From NCBI GenBank assembly GCA_034401795.1, contig CM067373.1, forward strand, positions 92,513,624-92,577,623: a stretch of DNA of 64,000 bases, read 5' to 3'. The stretch's first letter is position 1, and every line of letters starts with the position of its first letter. The stretch comes from Chaetoderma sp. LZ-2023a. Taxonomy: Eukaryota; Mollusca; Caudofoveata; Chaetodermatida; Chaetodermatidae. Of the stretch, positions 59,451 through 64,000 are shown one piece after another. The notes under the pieces were generated by a model that searched no databases, was not told the origin of the DNA, and saw only the letters and a program-made list of their open reading frames with translations. A program made the position numbers and the translations under genes.

Positions 59451-59831
59451 CAACCCTCATTTTTGCCTGAATGCAATGTATTTACATATAGGCCCCTGCA
59501 TCTTTTTCCAAATAAATATGAGCAGCTTGGAGTGTACATGTGTGTGCCGGAATTAAATCTATTTTTCAATTATGACATCTTAAAGCACTAAATTTTATAT
59601 CTAGCTTACCCTGCCGGTCTTTCGATGGTGTGAACACTATAAAAACAAACACCATTACCACCACTATCTCAGTGCTGCACTCTACATATTATAATTTTCA
59701 TGAGTTTTATTTGATTAAGCGGCGATGGACCCCTTCTCATGAACTAGCGCAGCACGTTTACGGCCACACAGAACAACATAATCAAACGTTAGATGGCATA
59801 ATAATTAAATCAAATTTGAAGTGCGACAGTA

Positions 59832-60710
59832 TTTATGTATGAGTACTGTATTCTGCGGCTGTAGTAGTAGAACCATCCTACAGCTGCAATCGGTCCTTCT
59901 TCACTTTTGCCACTGTCAGTCGAAATCCTTAGCTTCCTCAGGTCCATCCTTGACTTGAGTGTACCAAGTTCTGATTTCTTTAGGTCACCCAGTAACACGC
60001 TTAGCAGATTTATGCAATGACGTCCTCTCCTGGCTTTGTATTTGCTGGCTCCGAGTAGGGCGAATTCCAAGGCTCTGTGTGCTGGTGTCTTTTTCGGCAT
60101 CCTTAACACATGGCCAAACATGGACCATCTTTGCTGGGCGACTTTTACAGACAGCGGTGACGTATTACACATCTTGTTTAGTGCATCGTTGGAAATTATG
60201 CTGTCTAGCCATCAGTGTCCAGTGATGGTGCATAGGTGTTTGCGGTGGCAGGCATTGAGTTTGCCTAGAGCCGCCTTTGGAGCTGCCCAGCTTTTACAGT
60301 TATACAGCATCAAGGATACGCAGGTTGCATTGTATAAACGTAGCCTCTTTATCAAGGGCATCTTTGATCTACGATTCCATAGCTTCCAGAAGGACTGGAA
60401 AGCTATGTTCCCCATGACGCAGCGTGCAGAAATGTCAGCAGTACTGCAAAGCAGTGAGCCCAGGATTTTACTTTTCCTCCATGGTTCCCCGCCATGAAGT
60501 GGGTCGTCATTTTCTATAGTTTCATGCTTTGTCAATATGTATATGTCGGTGAACTCTGTTTTGGATTCATTCATAACGAGATTCTCAATTTTTAGTTTGT
60601 TTGCAGCTATTGGGAGAAGTTCGTCATGGGGTTTCTTTTCCTCATCTATGAAGTCCACATCATCTGCATATTCCATCTCTAGTGGCATGCCCCGTATTGA
60701 CACTGGGAAA
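59832..60710 (-). pseudogene. LINE fragment with YADD reverse transcriptase, same family as 19,929-21,715
   Basis: On the minus strand: GMPLEMEYADDVDFIDEEKK (RT catalytic YADD), then MPLIKRLRLYNATCVSLMLY and LNACHRKHLCTITGH. After a frame change comes AQQRWSMFGHVLRMPKKTPA (60,172-59,930), the conserved C-terminal block of this LINE, and a 3' UTR ending near 59,832. The fragment is truncated just 5' of YADD at about 60,710. Its 3' end matches the other copy (CTACAGCTGCAATC, TCCTTCTTC words). Confidence 0.85.
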
Positions 60711-60721
60711 ATTGAAAATTT

Positions 60722-61122
60722 ATATTTCTACCCTGAAACATGATTTGTTACCACTTCTGAACACTGAAGGATGATATGGATATGGATGATATAACAAATC
60801 ATGTTTCAGGGTAGAAATATATTTTTTCAGCACTAAGAATTGGTAAATTATTGCCCTTCAGTGCTTAGAATTGACAACAGATCAACTTTCCTCACTCACA
60901 ATTGGTAAATGTCATCTTTCAGGGGTTAGGTTTTGCAAAAGGCCATTTCTCATGGTATGAAATTTGAGAAATTCCATGCTTTCAATGATCAGGATTGGCA
61001 ACATATCATCTTTCAATGTTCAGAGGTGGTAACAAATCATGTTTCAGGGTAGAAATATCATTTTATAGCACTAAGAATTGGTAACTTATTGTCTTTTCAG
61101 TGCTTAGAATTGACAACAGATA
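60722..61122. repeat. Hairpin and direct repeats inside the foldback structure
   Basis: 60,722-60,777 and 61,003-61,058 are inverted copies over 56 nt with three mismatches. A segment starting TAACAAATCATGTTTCAGGG occurs directly at 60,792 and again at 61,030 and matches for about 90 bp. No ORF. Confidence 0.88.
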
Positions 61123-61514
61123 CCACTCCAGGTACATTACTTTTAAGTGAGTCTATCAGGATATGTAAACGCACATTGAATTCTGTCGCGGTTCAAATTT
61201 GATTTGGTCATAGACGTGCTGCACTAGGTCATGGGAAGATCCCATCGCTGCTTAATCAAATAAAACCCATCACCATTATAATATGTAGAGTACAGCACTG
61301 AGACAGTGGTGGTGATTGTGTTTGGTTATGTAGCTTTCACACCAGCTAAAGACCTGGTAAGCTAGATATAAAATTTGTTGCTTAAGATGTCATAATTGAA
61401 AAACAGATTTAAATCAGGCACACGCATGCACATTCCAAGTTGCTTACATTTATTTGAAAAGATGTTGTCTTGGTATATGTAAATACATTGCAATCAGGGG
61501 GAAAATGAGGGTTG

Positions 61515-61740
61515 TATGTATTAATGAATAATATAGCAAGTGTGTGAATTATCACCTACCACACAAAGCTAAGTTTACGCCATCATAGATTGCTATATTA
61601 TAACATTATGTAATAACTTGATCATGATACACATACTAAGGGCGGAATATCAGAAGAAGGGGGAAATGACACGAGGAAATTATAGAAATCTTAGCTCAGT
61701 ATATCATTTTAAAGTATCGGCTTCTGATTCTCCTAATTTA
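61515..61740. other. Spacer, nothing recognised
   Basis: AT-rich, no structure seen. Confidence 0.5.
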
Positions 61741-61744
61741 GATT

Positions 61745-62088
61745 GAAGGAAATTTCAGTTTCCCTTTCTCCGAGATCTAACAATACTCACCATTCTATTA
61801 CTTCTGAGAACAAGATATCCTGATAGCTGGCTCTCGGAATCTAGACTTAGTAAGCTTTACCGGCCCCTGGAACCGGGTACCCGGTCCCGACAAACGGGTA
61901 CCCTTCTGCCAGTGAGACTCATATTGTTTGCATAGCTACCAAACAAGAGAATACCTATGGCTTGCCTCCGTGGGGCTAGGAGGCAGGGGTCGTTATAGAA
62001 TGGTGAGTATGGTTAGATCTCGGACAAAGGGAAATTGAAATTTCCTTCATTTTCCTTTGATCAATACTCACCATTCTATTGCTTCTGA
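61745..62088. repeat. Terminal hairpin of the DIRS-like element
   Basis: 61,745-61,797 and 61,996-62,048 are inverted copies over 53 nt with three mismatches (core TTAGATCTCGG / CCGAGATCTAA). The word CAATACTCACCATTCTATT occurs at 61,781 and again directly at 62,062. Between the arms lies the near-palindrome GGAACCGGGTACCCGGTCC. Confidence 0.88.
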
Positions 62089-62585
62089 TAGCACCAGATA
62101 TAAACAGTAACCCGGTGGGAAGGGGCAAGCCATCAATTGCTTCTTTTGACCCTGGAGAAAGATCTTAGACTTAAACTTGACATACGAAGACCTAAAAGGA
62201 CCATCAAGTTTAGGGACCGAATCACATTCGCATCACTGCCCCCCCCCCCTTTTCTCCTAAGAAAAAGGGAGAAAACTCACGAACATGCATCTTGCCTGAA
62301 ACACCAATATACTAAGAGGGTTACATGCTCTTTGCATATATTAGCCTTGGAATGAGCATGAATATATAATATGAATGATCATGATATATAAACATAATAC
62401 AAAAAACTCTCAAACTTGAATTACCTTATGATTATTGGATTTCGGATGTGAAGCCTTCAACCAAGCACTTGTTCGACCATCCGTGACACAATTTGGTTGT
62501 AATCTACTCGCCGGACCATGTCTGTGCCTTAAATTTTGCTTTTTCAAGTACCAAAAAGGGAGGAGATCAGTGTGGCTGTTTAAAA

Positions 62586-63914
62586 CTATCGTTTCAAAAC
62601 AGCTACGGCGAGTGGATTGGCGGAGTCTGACACATCCCTCATATAATAATCCATGAATAAGGACTCACAGTGGCATTGTGCAACGGCCATGATGTCCTCT
62701 AACGGAACACCATTGTAAAGGGCGGTCGAGGTGGCTATTCCTCTGACATCGTATGCCCTTGCGCATTGCACCTGGTGCCCAGTCGCAATCTCGTGGGTAG
62801 TTTCGATGCACTCCACCACCCAACGAGAGATAGAATCCATGGATGCGGCGCCATAAGGCTTTTGATGGCAGATCCACAGATGTCTATCATTCGACCGTAA
62901 TAAGTCTATCCATTTTTTGTAATTAGTCAAAGCACGGACTGGGCACCAGACACTGGCATCACGATCAAACCTAGTTAGTTTCGGTATAATGATCAGTTTG
63001 CCGGGATGTTTCAAAGATTGATTCTTTCACATAAACTCTGCTCTTGGCAGTAGACGCAGACCCTCTCCAGAAACAATAAATCGGTCCCTCTCTGCTAAAA
63101 GCGCATGGATCTCACTGCGCCTTCTTGCTGAGGAAGCTCCCAATAGAAAGACTGCCTTTAGAGTCAAATGCTTTAGACTTGGCGAACCCAATGGTTCAAA
63201 AGGGTGCTTGGCCAGTACATTAAGCACTAAAGATAGACTCCAGGCTGGAATGACTACCGGTTGTCTCGGTCGGAGATTCAATTCACCATCACATTTAACT
63301 GGGCCACCTCTGGACTATCTCTGTTGGCTAGACAAGGGATAACTGATGCCAAAGCTGACTTGTATCCACCAATTGTGACAGGAGCTAATCCTGAATAGAA
63401 TAGCTCACAGAGAAAGTCTGCTATTTGCTGAATAGTGGATTGAAAGGCATCAATACCCTTTCCTTCACACCACTCTGCAAATTTGTTAACCTTGTGGTTA
63501 ATCCAGGAGACTTGAAGGTTGACCGCCTTCTCGTGGCTGCAATGAAACTCGCAGCCTGTTGAGAAAAGCCTTCCGACGTGGAACGTTGTTTGATACCATC
63601 CATGCAGTGTAGGAAGCGGCCCTTGGCCCTTTGTTAAACTTGTGGTTATATGATTTGAAGGCTGACTTCCTTCTTGCAGCTGCGATGAATTTTGCAGCTT
63701 GTCGAGAAAAACCTTCTGATGTGGAACGTTGCTCGAAAACATCCACGCAGTCAATTTGAACATTTCGGGGTGCTCGTGTAGGAATCATCCCTTGGACTGG
63801 AAGATTATGTTCGGAATCTCGGATAACTGCACTGGATTGTCCACCAGCAGATCCAGAAGATCCGTGAACCACGCCCTGCTTGGCCAATACGGCGCTGTTA
63901 GCAGGAGCAGGCAC
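62586..63914 (-). pseudogene. DIRS-type tyrosine recombinase fossil
   Basis: The C-terminal catalytic region shows RAYDVRGIATSTALYNGVPL, then EDIMAVAQCHC and FMDYYMRDVSD. This is the DIRS form of the tyrosine-recombinase box with the terminal nucleophile Tyr in the DYYMRDV segment. An upstream Arg region (GASSARRRSEIHALLAERD) fits the first catalytic Arg, and an N-terminal helical part (VNKFAEWCEGKGIDAFQ) fits the core-binding domain. The N-terminal segment occurs twice in tandem (about 63,500-63,610 and 63,650-63,765). Broken. Confidence 0.8.
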
Positions 63915-64000
63915 GGCTCCTCCCTGATCTTCACGAAAATCTTCGGCACAAGAATGGTGGGTGGATACGCATAAGCGTGCATCCCTTTCCAGCTTATCGC
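63785..64000 (-). pseudogene. End of the DIRS RT/RNase H polyprotein
   Basis: Reads AYAYPPTILVPKIFVKIREE and APYWPSRAWFTDLLDLLVDN, the stretch that follows RNase H in DIRS1-like polyproteins just before the recombinase. Cut by the window edge. Confidence 0.8.

Larger units (their letters stand above)
59451..61514. repeat. Inverted-repeat (foldback) structure of about 2.1 kb
   Basis: The left arm 59,451-59,829 and right arm 61,183-61,514 are inverted copies of about 330-380 bp. Shared words include TTTTATATCTAGCTTACC, CAATTATGACATCTTAA, CTCTACATATTATAAT and TTTTATTTGATTAAGC; both arms end inward at GCGACAG. Identity is roughly 75-80% by eye. The enclosed 1.35 kb holds a LINE fragment and a second, smaller inverted repeat. 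It may be a foldback transposon or two inverted copies of an unknown repeat. Confidence 0.8.
61740..64000 (-). mobile_element. DIRS-like tyrosine-recombinase retroelement, 3' part (continues off the right edge)
   Basis: On the minus strand the end of a DIRS polyprotein (63,785-64,000) is followed by a tyrosine recombinase (63,914-62,586) and a non-coding tail with terminal inverted repeats (61,745-62,088). DIRS elements use a tyrosine recombinase in place of an integrase and have inverted or split terminal repeats, which fits. As a fossil it is broken, with several breaks in the recombinase; its 5' part is not in the window. Confidence 0.85.

Overview
The window looks like repeat-dense, non-genic DNA from an animal genome, most likely a marine invertebrate; the phylum cannot be fixed from the sequence. 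It combines Ty3/gypsy LTR retrotransposons, a DIRS-type tyrosine-recombinase retroelement, PHD-finger/CR1-like and YADD-type LINEs, and a hAT transposase of the ZMYM1-like kind (zf-TTF plus DUF4371). These families occur together in such genomes. I recognise no host gene with confidence, no tRNA or rRNA gene and no CRISPR array.

Layout. 1-6,852 (+): an old Ty3/gypsy copy (protease, RT/RNase H, integrase) ending in a partial long LTR. 6,853-10,929: orphan ORF pieces, LINE scraps, a PHD-finger LINE fragment, a palindrome-bearing tandem repeat and microsatellites. 10,938-11,391: a complete non-autonomous hAT-like element with a perfect 8-bp target duplication. 12,131-14,653 (+): a broken hAT transposase gene. 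14,914-15,201: a foldback MITE-like palindrome. 15,404-18,893: an old solo long LTR. 18,896-23,025: a degenerate 32-bp satellite that switches strand near 19,900, with a LINE fragment nested in the inverted half.

24,557-45,064 (-): a very large second copy of the long-LTR gypsy family. Its LTRs are about 3.4-3.5 kb with TGTAGC/GCTACA ends. It has a primer-binding site, gag, pol, about 4 kb of unassigned 3' internal DNA and a purine tract. Other sequences are nested in it, including a solo LTR of a different gypsy family (39,513-41,093) with a 4-bp duplication. 45,464-48,395 (+): a damaged CR1-like LINE and a LINE 3' end.

48,486-58,866 (-): a young 10.4-kb gypsy-type element. Its two 1,465-bp LTRs differ at about seven sites. 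It carries gag with three zinc knuckles, pol, a stand-alone dUTPase with all five motifs, and a transmembrane envelope-like ORF. This is the most interesting unit in the window. 59,451-61,514: a 2-kb inverted-repeat structure enclosing a LINE fragment and a smaller hairpin. 61,745-64,000 (-): the 3' end of a DIRS-like element with a terminal hairpin and a tyrosine recombinase, running off the right edge.

The genes do not form a host pathway. Their relations are those of nested mobile elements: the 32-bp satellite hosts a LINE, the long-LTR element hosts the solo LTR, and the youngest insertion is the dUTPase/envelope element. All coordinates come from reading the sequence by eye. Ends of LTRs, TIRs and duplications were checked base by base; borders of diverged copies are good to a few tens of bases.
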